Origin: Bacillota bacterium
GTDB taxonomy: Bacteria; Bacillota; UBA4882; UBA8346
Reading direction: 5' to 3'
DNA: 64,000 nt
Assembly (NCBI GenBank): GCA_023410535.1
Contig: JAEYPR010000010.1
Coordinates: 248,001 to 312,000 of the forward strand
Part shown: positions 1 to 9,216 of the stretch, piece by piece
How the letters are laid out: the number at the start of each line of letters is the position of its first letter
Numbering within the stretch: position 1 is the stretch's first letter
Position numbers and translations under genes: made by a program
The notes under the pieces: generated by a model
Database searches by the model: none
Seen by the model: only the letters and a program-made list of their open reading frames with translations
Told to the model about the DNA's origin: nothing

Positions 1-352
1 CCCAACCGCTTGCGGCTGCTTTTTGTTTGATAAACTCGATCACCACCGCGCTGTCAGCCACGGGATTGGTATTGGCCATACAGGCGACTCCCGTAAATCC
101 GCCCCGAATCGCCGCGCGGGTGCCGCTGGCGATGGTTTCTTTATCTTCCCGGCCCGGTTCGCGTAAATGGCAGTGCATATCGATAAAACCCGGGCAGACC
201 AGCCTGCCGTCGGCCTGAATGATCTGAGCGTCTTCCACCGGCAATTCCCTACCCACCGCCGCGATCCGGTCGCCGTCGATCAGCAGATCGCCAACTCCGA
301 GATACCCACCGGCCGGGTCAATAATCTCTCCACCTTTAATGCAGTATTTCAT
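1..352 (-). CDS. pyrC: Dihydroorotase, N-terminal part (cut by window start)
   Basis: This is the first 117 codons of a dihydroorotase, which closes carbamoyl-aspartate to dihydroorotate in pyrimidine synthesis. The visible part ends the N-terminal beta domain and enters the metal-binding barrel: the motif [10 protein letters not shown] carries the two metal-ligand histidines and the substrate arginine of the amidohydrolase superfamily. The ATG at 352 sits inside the 3' end of pyrB (17-bp overlap) and is preceded by GGAGGAGG, so translation is probably coupled. The order pyrR-pyrB-pyrC is the usual Bacillota pyr operon. The rest of the gene is outside the window. Confidence 0.93.
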   Translation of the reverse strand, partial: MKYCIKGGEIIDPAGGYLGVGDLLIDGDRIAAVGRELPVEDAQIIQADGRLVCPGFIDMHCHLREPGREDKETIASGTRAAIRGGFTGVACMANTNPVADSAVVIEFIKQKAAASGW

Positions 353-1277
353 CTTTATTTCCTCCTCCGGTTAACAAGTACAAGAGCGCCATCCGCACCG
401 CCACCCCGTTGGTCACTTGTTCGGTGATGACCGATTGGTCATGGACGGAAACCGCTTCGCTGATTTCCACACCCAGATTGGCCGGACCCGGATGCATTAC
501 CATCAAGTCGGGCCGCGCTTGTTGCAAGCGGGTTAGATTGACTCCAAACAGTTTCGAGTACTCCCGCAAGGTCGGGAAGTAGGCTTTGGTCTGCCGTTCC
601 AGCTGGATTCGTAAGATATTGACCACATCGGCGTCGCGTAATGCCTTGTCCAGGTCGGTTGCGACGGTCACGCCAAACTCGCCGATTCCCTTCGGCATCA
701 AAGTCGGCGGCCCAACCACCGTGACCTTAGCGCCGAGTTTGGTCAACGCGTAAATATTGGATTTGGCGACCCGGCTGTGCATGATGTCGCCGACAATGAC
801 CACATTTAAACCGTTAAAACTCTTCTTGCGCTCCCGAATCGAGTACAGGTCGAGCAACCCCTGGGTCGGATGCTCGTGGGCGCCGTCGCCGGCGTTGATG
901 ACGTGCGCCGCGACCGAATCGGCCAACAACTTCGGCGTTCCGCCCAACGAATGCCGGATAATGATCACATCGACCCCCATCGCTTCCAACGTCCGGGCGG
1001 TGTCGACGAAACTTTCGCCTTTGGCCACGCTACTGGAGGAGACGGTCAGATTCACCACGTCGGCGCTCATCCACTTGCCGGCAATCTCAAATGAGGTGCG
1101 GGTCCGGGTACTCGGTTCGAAAAACAGGGTCACAACCGTTTTGCCCCGGAGTGTCGGCAGTTTTTTCAGATCCCGGTTAAAGATGTCTTTACATGCTTCG
1201 GTCGTATCCAAGATTAATTGAATCTGTGCGGTGGATAAATCCCGTAATCCCAACAAATCTTTTGGCAGTTTCACCAT
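336..1277 (-). CDS. pyrB: Aspartate carbamoyltransferase catalytic subunit
   Basis: The 313-residue product condenses carbamoyl phosphate and aspartate, the committed step of pyrimidine synthesis. The carbamoyl-phosphate loop [13 protein letters not shown] is at about residues 52-64. HPTQGLLD (near 135) and the aspartate-site MHPGPANLG near residue 260 are intact. Length matches the family. No pyrI-type regulatory subunit is seen next to it, as is normal in Bacillota. The gene follows pyrR after a PyrR-controlled terminator and overlaps pyrC. An AGGAG-containing site lies upstream of the ATG. Confidence 0.97.
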   Translation of the reverse strand: MVKLPKDLLGLRDLSTAQIQLILDTTEACKDIFNRDLKKLPTLRGKTVVTLFFEPSTRTRTSFEIAGKWMSADVVNLTVSSSSVAKGESFVDTARTLEAMGVDVIIIRHSLGGTPKLLADSVAAHVINAGDGAHEHPTQGLLDLYSIRERKKSFNGLNVVIVGDIMHSRVAKSNIYALTKLGAKVTVVGPPTLMPKGIGEFGVTVATDLDKALRDADVVNILRIQLERQTKAYFPTLREYSKLFGVNLTRLQQARPDLMVMHPGPANLGVEISEAVSVHDQSVITEQVTNGVAVRMALLYLLTGGGNKDEILH

Positions 1278-1311
1278 TGGCTCCCGCTCCTATCGTATTT
1301 TCTTCGGGTAT

Positions 1312-1379
1312 AAAAAAACTCCCCTACTAAAAAGGGGAGGATTATCACTGCAGCTCCTCCCTTGCTGCCTCACAGGACA
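1312..1379 (-). promoter_or_regulatory. PyrR attenuator between pyrR and pyrB
   Basis: Read on the minus strand, 1379-1366 is TGTCCTGTGAGGCA, which matches the PyrR binding-loop consensus ARUCCNGNGAGGYU except at the two ends. Those ends change from A..U to U..A, so the pair is kept. It is followed by a GC-rich stem of CTCCCC and GGGGAG around 1318-1339 and then a run of seven U at 1318-1312. This is the expected intrinsic terminator. PyrR bound to UMP would favour termination before pyrB. The call combines a seen motif with known PyrR biology. Confidence 0.88.
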
Positions 1380-1381
1380 GT

Positions 1382-1951
<570 letters not shown>

Positions 1952-1960
1952 TTACCGCGC

Positions 1961-2039
1961 AACAAAAAACCTTCTTGTGCGCAGGACATAAGAAGGTTAA
2001 GTACAAATTTCATATACCCCTTCCTAGCCTCGCAGGACT
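1961..2039 (-). promoter_or_regulatory. PyrR attenuator in the pyrR leader
   Basis: On the minus strand, 2039-2026 reads AGTCCTGCGAGGCT, a full match to the PyrR binding-loop consensus. About 28 nt further on, AACCTTCTT (1998-1990) pairs with AAGAAGGTT (1976-1968), followed by TTTTTTG: an intrinsic terminator ahead of the pyrR start codon. A second TCCTGCG copy lies in the terminator loop. This makes pyrR autoregulated. Confidence 0.93.
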
Positions 2040-2064
2040 AGTCTTAAAGGACTTTATTGATATT

Positions 2065-2093
2065 AGATTACCAAAGTCAGCACCAACTGTCAA
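2065..2093 (-). promoter_or_regulatory. Sigma-A-type promoter of the pyr operon
   Basis: On the minus strand a perfect -35 TTGACA (2093-2088) is separated by exactly 17 bp from a -10 TAATCT (2070-2065). Transcription would start near 2058 and run directly into the PyrR binding loop. The 21-bp repeat array begins about 48 bp upstream of the -35 element. Confidence 0.8.
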
Positions 2094-2140
2094 CCTGCGA
2101 ATTGCTTTTTAAGGTGACATTTTGGTAAACTGTGCTTTGA

Positions 2141-2371
2141 CCAAAAAGGTTTTGAATGGTTCCGAAACCCTTTTGGAATGTTCCCGAAACACTTTGTGAA
2201 GATCCAAAACCATTTTGGATCTTCACAAAATCATTTTGGGTTTGTCCAAAGCCATTTTGAATCGAGCCAAATCGATTTTGCGTTGTTCCCAATTGATTTT
2301 GGATTCTTCCAAAACCATTTTGCATTCATCCAAAACTATTCTGCAGTGATCCAAAACGGTTTTGGCGAACG
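2141..2371. repeat. Tandem array of eleven 21-bp imperfect palindromic units (array 1)
   Basis: Units start at 2141, 2162, 2184, 2204, 2225, 2246, 2267, 2288, 2309, 2330 and 2351, so the step is 21 bp with a single 22/20 compensation. The idealised core is CCAAAACCATTTTGG (6-bp arms, 3-nt centre) followed by a 6-bp spacer near ATTCTT. Sequence drifts between units, but arms, spacing and the phased AAAA and TTTT tracts persist. The array begins 37 bp past the ytxC stop codon and ends about 48 bp upstream of the pyr promoter. Because 21 is a multiple of 3, several frames are open and give heptad-like peptides on both strands. I see no start site that would support a protein. There are no unique spacers, so it is not CRISPR. 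Confidence 0.9.
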
Positions 2372-2407
2372 GGATTCCCCCCAAAATAAAAATCCGCCGG
2401 AGCGGAG

Positions 2408-3331
2408 TTAAGAGTAATCGGGATGCAGCGTCCGTCCGAATAATACCGGCACCGGATGACTGCCGCAAAATTGACAGCCGTCGCACAAAATGACCCGTTC
2501 CCGGAAGACGCCCATGATCGTATCCATAATCTCAATCTTTGCCAAGGCGTGCAAGACGATCCGGCGCGGCGAGATCGTGATCAAGGCGCTTAACAATAGG
2601 TCGTCGTACTCGACATCGCTGTTTTCGCTATGTAATTCCGAAAGAACTCCTTCCAGTTGCGCTTGATCGATGGGGTTTTTCTCTTCATCCAACAGATAAA
2701 AGGTATCTTTATCCTTGATTAAAACATGCACTTCGTCAATGCGCGGTTCCTGAATCTCCACGAAATAACGGAGCAATTTAATGAACTCCAGATATTCCCG
2801 TTCGACTAAAAAGTTGTCGATCGCCCGTTCGATGGACTCCTCCATCTCTTGAAAATAATCCTTGAGCCGGAATCGTAAAAATCCTTCCAAATACAATAAC
2901 GAATCAGTCTCCAAATATTGACTGATACTGGTTAAAATCTGATTATGCCGGTATAATGTTTTGCTGATATCCCCTTCTTCGTAAAGATTATTCAAATAAG
3001 CGTAGGCGCTTTTAACAATGGCCCGAAAATCACCCGGCGCCACAAAATGATAGCGGTTTTTAACGATCTGGGTCATCAACTCTTTGGTCACGGTATTCAT
3101 GAGCAGATCGGTCAGAATATTGGCCAAATAATAACGTAAAATCTTCTCATGGGCATCTTTTAAATCCGGTTCTTTTGCTTGGACAGCGTATTCCAAAAAC
3201 AGAAACTTCCCCGCATTTGACTCAGTCAACTGGACGTTAATTCCTTCTCTTTGCAGAAAATCAACCTCTTTTAAGAGGTTGCTGCGTATCTCCGGGTTGA
3301 CATTGAGGGTACTGATCGTAATCTCAGACAT
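2408..3331 (-). CDS. ytxC: YtxC-like sporulation protein
   Basis: The 307-residue protein resembles the YtxC family, a Bacillota group linked to sporulation whose biochemical role is unknown. It is largely alpha-helical and acidic, with no signal peptide or membrane segment. The C-terminus carries a CDGCQFCG cysteine pair near residues 284-291, which may bind metal. It stands alone, with tRNA-Val upstream and the 21-bp repeat array immediately downstream. No clear terminator follows the stop codon, so its message may run through the array. Family assignment is by overall resemblance and is fairly firm; function is not known. Confidence 0.75.
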   Translation of the reverse strand: MSEITISTLNVNPEIRSNLLKEVDFLQREGINVQLTESNAGKFLFLEYAVQAKEPDLKDAHEKILRYYLANILTDLLMNTVTKELMTQIVKNRYHFVAPGDFRAIVKSAYAYLNNLYEEGDISKTLYRHNQILTSISQYLETDSLLYLEGFLRFRLKDYFQEMEESIERAIDNFLVEREYLEFIKLLRYFVEIQEPRIDEVHVLIKDKDTFYLLDEEKNPIDQAQLEGVLSELHSENSDVEYDDLLLSALITISPRRIVLHALAKIEIMDTIMGVFRERVILCDGCQFCGSHPVPVLFGRTLHPDYS

Positions 3332-3442
3332 TTATTTATCCCCCCATCCTAACCCTATTATATGTTATGGCTAAGGTTTGTATACTGCTCCCGCCGCGGG
3401 AGAAAGCGGATGCCTTTCCACCAAATCCACGTCCGAGGAAAC

Positions 3443-3470
3443 AAAAAAACGAGGCAAAAGGCCTCGTTTG
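3443..3470 (-). terminator. Terminator after tRNA-Val
   Basis: On the minus strand the stem ACGAGGC/GCCTCGT with an AAAA/TTTT-type loop is followed by a run of seven T (3449-3443). It lies 12 bp beyond the tRNA 3' end. Confidence 0.8.
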
Positions 3471-3481
3471 TTTTAAAAATA

Positions 3482-3558
3482 TGGTGGGGAAGGTTGGGAT
3501 CGAACCAATGACCTCTACGATGTCAACGTAGCGCTCTAACCAACTGAGCTACTCCCCC
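3482..3558 (-). tRNA. tRNA-Val (GAC)
   Basis: The 77-nt minus-strand sequence folds into a full cloverleaf: acceptor GGGGGAG paired with CTTCCCC, D arm AGCTCAGTTGGTTAGAGC, anticodon stem CTACG/CGTAG with loop TTGACAT, and T arm with GGTTCGATCC. The anticodon GAC reads valine GUC/GUU codons. The 3' CCA is encoded. It is a single tRNA with its own terminator. Confidence 0.97.
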
Positions 3559-3666
3559 GTCTCGGACAAAAATTAGTTTACCACGTCGAAAAGGGTTTGT
3601 CAATCAAAAAAAAGCGTTAATTTTTTGGAAATCGAAAAACCAAACTTTTCCCGAGCTACACTTAAT

Positions 3667-4797
3667 TCAGACCGACAGCAAGCGGAACCAACTGAGAATC
3701 TCTTCGGGACGGCATTCCCGTTTCAGCTCAATGGCTCGCGAACGGATCTGCTGGTTCAGGGCCAGCGCTTCTTCATGGGTGACGCAAATCCCCTGTGTCG
3801 CTAAAAACTGTTCCACCATCGCCGATCCGGTATGCTTGCCAAAAACGAAACAACTCCCGCTCTGTCCGACCTCAGCGGCGGAAAAACCTTCGTAAGCGGC
3901 TCGATCCCGCAATAAACCATGGCCGTGGATGCCCGATTCATGACTGAAAACCTTGGCGCCCACCAACGGTTTGTCAACCGGCAGCGGACGGTTGGCGGCC
4001 GCGGCCACGTTTTGACTTAATTGATACAGACCGGTACTGTCAATCCCCGTATCTAACTGATTGATCGTTTTCAAAGCCATGACCACTTCCGCCAAAGCTG
4101 CGTTGCCGGCTCTTTCGCCCAACCCGTTCACGGTGACACTGGCCGACCGGGCGCCTGCCTCAATGGCCGCAAGGGTATTGGCGGTCGCCAAACCCAAATC
4201 GTTATGACCGTGAAACTCCAAGTTAGCCTCCGGCACCCGTCGTAGCAAGTCGGCGAATAACCGGGCGGTTTTTGACGGGCTTAAAATGCCCACAGTATCG
4301 GCAATGCGTACCCGGAAAGCGCCCAAGTCGAACGCGGCGGCGCTAAAATCGCCTAAAAAACCCGCTTCGGCCCGAGACGCGTCTTGCGCTCCGACGGAAA
4401 CATAGGAAAAATGCGCACCGGCAAACGGGATAATCTTTCCCAACGCCCGCATGACCCAAGCGGCGTCTTTGCCTAAGACCTTCATATGAATGGCGGAAAC
4501 GGGAAAAGAGATGTGAACGCTGTTCACACCCGCTTCCGCCGCTTGCGCCAGATCGGTTTCGACCGCCCGGCACCAGCAGGTCAACCGGGAACGCAAATTT
4601 AACCCCACCAGTTCTCTGATGGTTTTAATCTCCGTCTCGCCCATGGCAGGGATGCCCGCTTCCAATTCGGGGAGGCCGAGATCGCTCAATTCAGTAGCCA
4701 GTTGCAATTTTTCCGCCTCGGTAAAAACGACGCCGGGAGCCTGCTCGCCATCGCGTAAGGTGGAGTCAATCAGCCAGATCCTTTTGGTATGATCCAT
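3667..4797 (-). CDS. nifV: Homocitrate synthase NifV
   Basis: NifV joins acetyl-CoA and 2-oxoglutarate to give homocitrate, the organic ligand of FeMo-co. The protein begins MDHTKRIWLIDSTLRDGEQA; the DSTLRDGEQAPG motif is the metal and 2-oxoacid site of the isopropylmalate synthase superfamily, and EFHGHNDLGLA carries the two metal-binding histidines. It lacks the C-terminal leucine-feedback domain, which distinguishes it from LeuA. I chose the ATG at 4797 because GGGGAGG lies 9 nt upstream; in-frame ATGs at 4803 and 4821 are possible. It is the last gene of the nif operon. Confidence 0.93.
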   Translation of the reverse strand: MDHTKRIWLIDSTLRDGEQAPGVVFTEAEKLQLATELSDLGLPELEAGIPAMGETEIKTIRELVGLNLRSRLTCWCRAVETDLAQAAEAGVNSVHISFPVSAIHMKVLGKDAAWVMRALGKIIPFAGAHFSYVSVGAQDASRAEAGFLGDFSAAAFDLGAFRVRIADTVGILSPSKTARLFADLLRRVPEANLEFHGHNDLGLATANTLAAIEAGARSASVTVNGLGERAGNAALAEVVMALKTINQLDTGIDSTGLYQLSQNVAAAANRPLPVDKPLVGAKVFSHESGIHGHGLLRDRAAYEGFSAAEVGQSGSCFVFGKHTGSAMVEQFLATQGICVTHEEALALNQQIRSRAIELKRECRPEEILSWFRLLSV

Positions 4798-4840
4798 CTT
4801 CATCGTCCTCCCCGCCTTCATCCTACCCCGTAAATCATCC

Positions 4841-5146
4841 TCAGGTTAATAACAGTTCCTCGGCCGCTTCGCCATTTTCCAACGCATCCAGGATCCGGTC
4901 GATCGCCGCTTCGTCGATGTGTCCGTACCAATAGTTTTCCGGATAGATCACCATGATCGGACCGCGATCACACATCTTCAAACATCCGGTATTGCTAACC
5001 GCAATCCCTTCCATCCCGCGGTCGTCAATCTCCGATTCAATGTATTGAATCAGTTGCGCCCCGTCCTTTTTGGCACAGACGCCTTTCGGTTCCCCGACCA
5101 TCCGGGAGCTAGTACAGACAAAAATATGGTGTTTCGGTTTTTCCAT
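4841..5146 (-). CDS. Thioredoxin-fold [2Fe-2S] ferredoxin in nif operon
   Basis: The 101-residue protein belongs to the thioredoxin-like [2Fe-2S] ferredoxin family, which includes the protective Shethna-type proteins and clostridial nif-linked ferredoxins. Four cysteines at positions 11, 24, 55 and 59 have the family spacing and should hold the cluster. The C-terminal part around YPENYWYGHI is typical. It lies between nifB and nifV with a strong AGGAGG site. It probably serves electron transfer or oxygen protection for nitrogenase or cofactor assembly; which of these cannot be told from sequence. Confidence 0.88.
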   Translation of the reverse strand: MEKPKHHIFVCTSSRMVGEPKGVCAKKDGAQLIQYIESEIDDRGMEGIAVSNTGCLKMCDRGPIMVIYPENYWYGHIDEAAIDRILDALENGEAAEELLLT

Positions 5147-5170
5147 TGGGGTATCCTCCTTTATATTATT

Positions 5171-6424
5171 TCAGCCGCACCCAAGGCCGTTGCCGCGACA
5201 ACTCTCACCGCAAACAAACTTCCGGTTGCGCGGAATGAAGGTTCCCGCAAAGATCGGCCGCAGGATTTGCTCAATGATTCCCTCGGTCTCAATGACTTGC
5301 ATTCCCTGTTCCGACAAAGTCTCGCGCGGCGAGTTCCCGATGCCGCTACTGACAATCGCCCGGCAATCGTGGAGAATCTCGGCTAATTGTAACCAACGTT
5401 CCTTACCGCTTCCCGGGAGTGGCGTGGGACGCACATCGATCACTTGAAATCCGGCTGCGGATTGGCCAAAGACATAAATGGACTCCGCCTCACCGAGATG
5501 TAAATTGACTAAAAACCCTTCCCGGCTGGCAACAGCGACGTAAGGGCGATTCGCCGCCTGCGGCAACGTCGTGGCGTGTCGCGCCAAACTTTGGGCCAGT
5601 TCGGGACTCATCGCTTCGCCCAGCAGTCCCACGGCGTCGGCGCGGCAGCGGGTACAGTGGGTCATTTGCGGTAAATACTGTTTTAACCGCTCCCGCAATT
5701 CACCGACCATCGTTTCCGAAGGGGCCGGAGTATTCTCGAAGGGCGTTCCGGCGGTCGGCAGCACCGGAATACAGTTGAAATAGTCCGCACCCAACGCCCC
5801 AACCTTTTTCGCGATCGGCTCAATCTCGCCCTCATTGACGTCTGGAATCAAGATGCTGTTCACCTTCACCAGGAAGCCATTTTCCTTCAACTGGCGGATC
5901 GCTTCCAGTTGTTGATCCCGCAACAGCTCCGCCGCAGCCAAACCGCGATGGATCGACTTGCCGTGACGCGCCCAGGCATATATCTTCGCTCCGATTTCCG
6001 GATCGATCGCATTCATCGTAATCGTAAAATGGCTCACTTTTAGCTCAGCCAGTTCCTTGATATACGGAACCACATTCAGTCCGTTGGAAGCAAGACAAAC
6101 GTTGATCTGCGGAAAACGCGCCCGGATTAGCCGAATGGTCTTCAAGGTCTCCTTCACGTTGGCAAACGGATCGCCGGGGCCGGCAATTCCGACAACCGTA
6201 ATCCGCGAGTCACGACTCAACACTTCCTCAAGATAGTTAATGGCTTGTTCCGGTTGGAGGACCGCGCTGGTCACTCCGGGACGGCTTTCATTCACGCAAT
6301 CGTACTTCCGGTTACAGAAGTTACATTGGATATTACACTTCGGAGCCACTGGTAAATGGATCCGGCCGAATTGATGCCGCACATCGGGATTAAAACAAGG
6401 ATGGTATGCCAAATTCGGATTCAT
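5171..6424 (-). CDS. nifB: Nitrogenase cofactor biosynthesis protein NifB
   Basis: NifB is the radical-SAM enzyme that makes NifB-co, the [8Fe-9S-C] precursor of FeMo-co. The radical SAM motif CNIQCNFC is at about residues 30-37. The C-terminal third (after about residue 285) is the NifX-like carrier domain, so this is the fused form. The very C-terminus holds a cysteine cluster CGESCRGNGLGCG. The ATG at 6424 is favoured over an in-frame GTG at 6433 because GGGGTG lies 6 nt upstream of it. It follows nifN and precedes the ferredoxin gene. Confidence 0.96.
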   Translation of the reverse strand: MNPNLAYHPCFNPDVRHQFGRIHLPVAPKCNIQCNFCNRKYDCVNESRPGVTSAVLQPEQAINYLEEVLSRDSRITVVGIAGPGDPFANVKETLKTIRLIRARFPQINVCLASNGLNVVPYIKELAELKVSHFTITMNAIDPEIGAKIYAWARHGKSIHRGLAAAELLRDQQLEAIRQLKENGFLVKVNSILIPDVNEGEIEPIAKKVGALGADYFNCIPVLPTAGTPFENTPAPSETMVGELRERLKQYLPQMTHCTRCRADAVGLLGEAMSPELAQSLARHATTLPQAANRPYVAVASREGFLVNLHLGEAESIYVFGQSAAGFQVIDVRPTPLPGSGKERWLQLAEILHDCRAIVSSGIGNSPRETLSEQGMQVIETEGIIEQILRPIFAGTFIPRNRKFVCGESCRGNGLGCG

Positions 6425-6471
6425 TACAATCACCCCGCTAGCAAGGTTTTCGCTGGTTTTTCATGTCACTC

Positions 6472-7833
6472 TCACATATAACTGTAGCCGATCGGCGATT
6501 CCGCTTGCCGTTTTTCCAGGATCGCATTGACCACCCGATCGAATAATGCTTGGGTTCCCCGGTATCCCAGGTGTTGGATTCGTTGGCCGCCGACCCGGTC
6601 ATGGATCGGGAAACCAACCCGAATCAGTGGGATTTGAAGCTTGCGGGCCAACGGATACCCTTTACTGTTGCCGATGATCAGATCCGGTTTCAAGGCTTCC
6701 GCTTCTGCGGCAATGTCCATAAAATCGGCGCCTTCCCGACACAATACGGTATCAAAATTTTCAGTCACTACCTCCTGCAGCGCTTTGGCAAAGTTGCCGC
6801 TTTCGCCGCCGGAAGCGCAAAGCGCCGGGATAATACCAATCTCCGCCAGAAATCCGGCGAGGGCTACCACCAGATCCTCTTCTCCGTAAACAACCGCCCG
6901 TTTGCCGAAGATATATTTATGGCCGTCAACGTAGGAATCGATCAAGCGGCCCCGTTCGCTTTGATAGATGGCGGGAATCGTTTTGCCGGTCAGCGCAGCC
7001 AAACTTTCGAAGAAATGATCGGTTGCCCGGACGCCGATCGGCATTCCACCACGCTGGTTGGGAACCCCGAAACGGGACTCCAGCAATCGTCCGGACGAGC
7101 GTTCCAATGGCTGGGTGGTGCCGAATTCAATCGAACCAAGCGCGCAACCCAGCTTGCGGATGGCGCTGATTGGCGTGCCACCCGGGGCAATCTTTTGATA
7201 ATCGCTCCATATTTCGCCGTCCAGCGTCTCCGAATAATCCGATAATAAAGCGTAATCCTGATCGAAGTAAAACATCACTTCTTTGAGATAACGCAGATCG
7301 GCCGGAGAGACCATTCCCGGAAAAAGATTGATCCGTGCTTCGGAAGCTCCCCCTTCCGCCAACGTCTCAACCGCTCCGTAAACGGCGGCATGGAAACCGT
7401 CAATGTGAGTTCCTTTATAGCTGGGAGTCGACACTTGAACAATCTTTGCCGTCGTTTCGGGATGTTCGCGTTGATATTGATGGATGAACAACGGCACATT
7501 GTCACCGATGGTTTCACTCAAACAAGTACTGGCCACCGCGATTAACTCCGGTTGATATTGGGAGTTGACGTTCTGAAGCGCGGTTGACAGATTGACGCCG
7601 CCGCCGAAGATGGCGCTTGACTCACTGAAGTTCGAAGAGGCGATGTCGATCGGTTCTTTAAAATGACTGATAATATAACGCCGGATATAGGTGGCGCAGC
7701 CTTGCGACCCATGCAACAAGGGGATCGAACCGGCAATTCCCCGGAATGCCAGACAAGCGCCCAACGGCGTGCAAAGTTTGCAGGCATTGGTGGTAGTTTC
7801 CTTTTTCAGCGTTTTGTCATCCTTGGGCAACAT
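6472..7833 (-). CDS. nifN: FeMo-cofactor scaffold subunit NifN
   Basis: NifN pairs with NifE to form the scaffold on which NifB-co matures to FeMo-co. It is a NifK paralogue: the HGSQGC motif near residue 44 and STCLSETIGDNVP near residue 105 are conserved. There is no fused NifB domain, unlike Clostridium pasteurianum NifN-B. The ATG at 7833 has AGGAGGGG 6 nt upstream; the ATG at 7839 overlaps that site and is less likely. The start overlaps the end of nifE by 17 bp, suggesting translational coupling and equal subunit amounts. Confidence 0.95.
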   Translation of the reverse strand: MLPKDDKTLKKETTTNACKLCTPLGACLAFRGIAGSIPLLHGSQGCATYIRRYIISHFKEPIDIASSNFSESSAIFGGGVNLSTALQNVNSQYQPELIAVASTCLSETIGDNVPLFIHQYQREHPETTAKIVQVSTPSYKGTHIDGFHAAVYGAVETLAEGGASEARINLFPGMVSPADLRYLKEVMFYFDQDYALLSDYSETLDGEIWSDYQKIAPGGTPISAIRKLGCALGSIEFGTTQPLERSSGRLLESRFGVPNQRGGMPIGVRATDHFFESLAALTGKTIPAIYQSERGRLIDSYVDGHKYIFGKRAVVYGEEDLVVALAGFLAEIGIIPALCASGGESGNFAKALQEVVTENFDTVLCREGADFMDIAAEAEALKPDLIIGNSKGYPLARKLQIPLIRVGFPIHDRVGGQRIQHLGYRGTQALFDRVVNAILEKRQAESPIGYSYM

Positions 7834-9190
7834 GACCATCCCCTCCTTTACTCCGGGCGAAACGCGGCACTAACTTCCAGATCGGACTGCAAACAGTGGC
7901 ATGAACTTCCTCGGCAAAATTGAGCATTCCCGCAAATCCGGCCAAAGCAATTTTCCGTTCATGATTGTGGTCGCAGAAGCCAATCCCGAGTTTATAGGCG
8001 ATCGGCCGTTCTTTGACGCCGCCGATAAACAGATCAACTTGTTTTTCCTTGAGGAACCCGGCCAACTCCAACGGATTGGAGTCATCGACAATAATCGTTC
8101 CTTCGTCACAGAGTTCTTTCAACAGTTCGTAATCGTCATGACTGCCGGTTTGTGAGCCGACCACCGCGGTTTGCATATCCAACAACCGTAACGCCTTTAC
8201 CAACGAGAAGGCTTTGAACGCTCCGCCCACGTAAATTGCCGCTTTCTTCCCGGCGAGCGCTTTGCGGTATGCCATTAACGGCGGATAGATTGCGGCGATC
8301 TCCTCCCGCACCAACTCCTGGGTCCGCCGCAACAAATCCGGGTCCTTAAAGAACCGGGCCACGCTATACAGCGCATCGGCCATATCTTCGATCCCGAAAT
8401 AGGAGACTTGCAGATACGGGATGCCGTATTTCTCTTTCATCTGCTTTGCCAGATAGTTCATGGAACCTGAACATTGCACCAGATTCAAAGCAGCCCCGTG
8501 AGCGCGCCGGATCTGATCAACCCTTCCATCGCCGGTGATGGTCGCTACCACGTCAATCCCTAGTTTTTCGTAGTAATTGCGGATCATCCAAACTTCCCCG
8601 GCTAAATTGAAATCGCCTAAAATGTTGATGCTGAAAGGCTTAATATCGCTGACCGGTCCGGTGCCGACCAATTGCAGCAACGCTTCACAGGCCGCCCGGT
8701 AACCGTCTTTTTTGGTTCCCTTAAACCCTTCCGAATGAACCGACAAAACCGGAATTCCTTTCTCCTTACCGACCCGTTTACAGACGGCATCGACATCGTC
8801 ACCGATAATCCCCACGATACAGGTCGAATAAACAAAAGCCGCTTTAGGTTGATGGCGGTCGATCAACTCAATCAATGAACGATAGAGTTTTTTCTCGCCG
8901 CCATGAATCACGTCCATTTCGCGTAAGTCAGTGGAAAAGCTGAGACGGTGCAGTTCCGGTCCGGAGGAAAGCGAACCCCGGATATCCCAAGTGTAGGCGG
9001 CGCAACCTACCGGACCATGAACCAAATGAATCGCATCGGCGATTGGATACAAGACCACCCGCGAACCGCAAAAGACACACGCCCGTTGACTGACCGAACC
9101 CGCCAAGCTTTTCTTGTCGCAATCAATGGCGAACGGTTCAGCCCCTTTGCGAAATACTTGTTGTTTTCGTGCTTCCAATACGTCGACCAC
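7817..9190 (-). CDS. nifE: FeMo-cofactor scaffold subunit NifE
   Basis: NifE is the NifD paralogue of the NifEN scaffold complex. Conserved cluster-binding regions are present: RACVFCGSR near residue 40, HGPVGCAAYTWD near 60 and STCIVGIIGDDV near 125. Translation probably begins at the GTG at 9190. The sequence just upstream, GGAGGTGATCC, is a near-perfect complement to the 16S rRNA tail, and the in-frame GTG at 9199 lies inside it. The gene follows nifK closely. Confidence 0.95.
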   Translation of the reverse strand: MVDVLEARKQQVFRKGAEPFAIDCDKKSLAGSVSQRACVFCGSRVVLYPIADAIHLVHGPVGCAAYTWDIRGSLSSGPELHRLSFSTDLREMDVIHGGEKKLYRSLIELIDRHQPKAAFVYSTCIVGIIGDDVDAVCKRVGKEKGIPVLSVHSEGFKGTKKDGYRAACEALLQLVGTGPVSDIKPFSINILGDFNLAGEVWMIRNYYEKLGIDVVATITGDGRVDQIRRAHGAALNLVQCSGSMNYLAKQMKEKYGIPYLQVSYFGIEDMADALYSVARFFKDPDLLRRTQELVREEIAAIYPPLMAYRKALAGKKAAIYVGGAFKAFSLVKALRLLDMQTAVVGSQTGSHDDYELLKELCDEGTIIVDDSNPLELAGFLKEKQVDLFIGGVKERPIAYKLGIGFCDHNHERKIALAGFAGMLNFAEEVHATVCSPIWKLVPRFARSKGGDGHVAQG

Positions 9191-9216
9191 TTGGATCACC
9201 TCCGCTATGATGGCGC

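Noticed and set aside
2141..2371. CRISPR array
   Set aside because: Units are 21 bp, back to back, diverged and without unique spacers; there are no cas genes in the window.
2077..2486. Heptad-repeat open frames on both strands in array 1
   Set aside because: A 21-bp period keeps several frames open at once. There is no ribosome site, and the palindromic symmetry argues for DNA- or RNA-level function.
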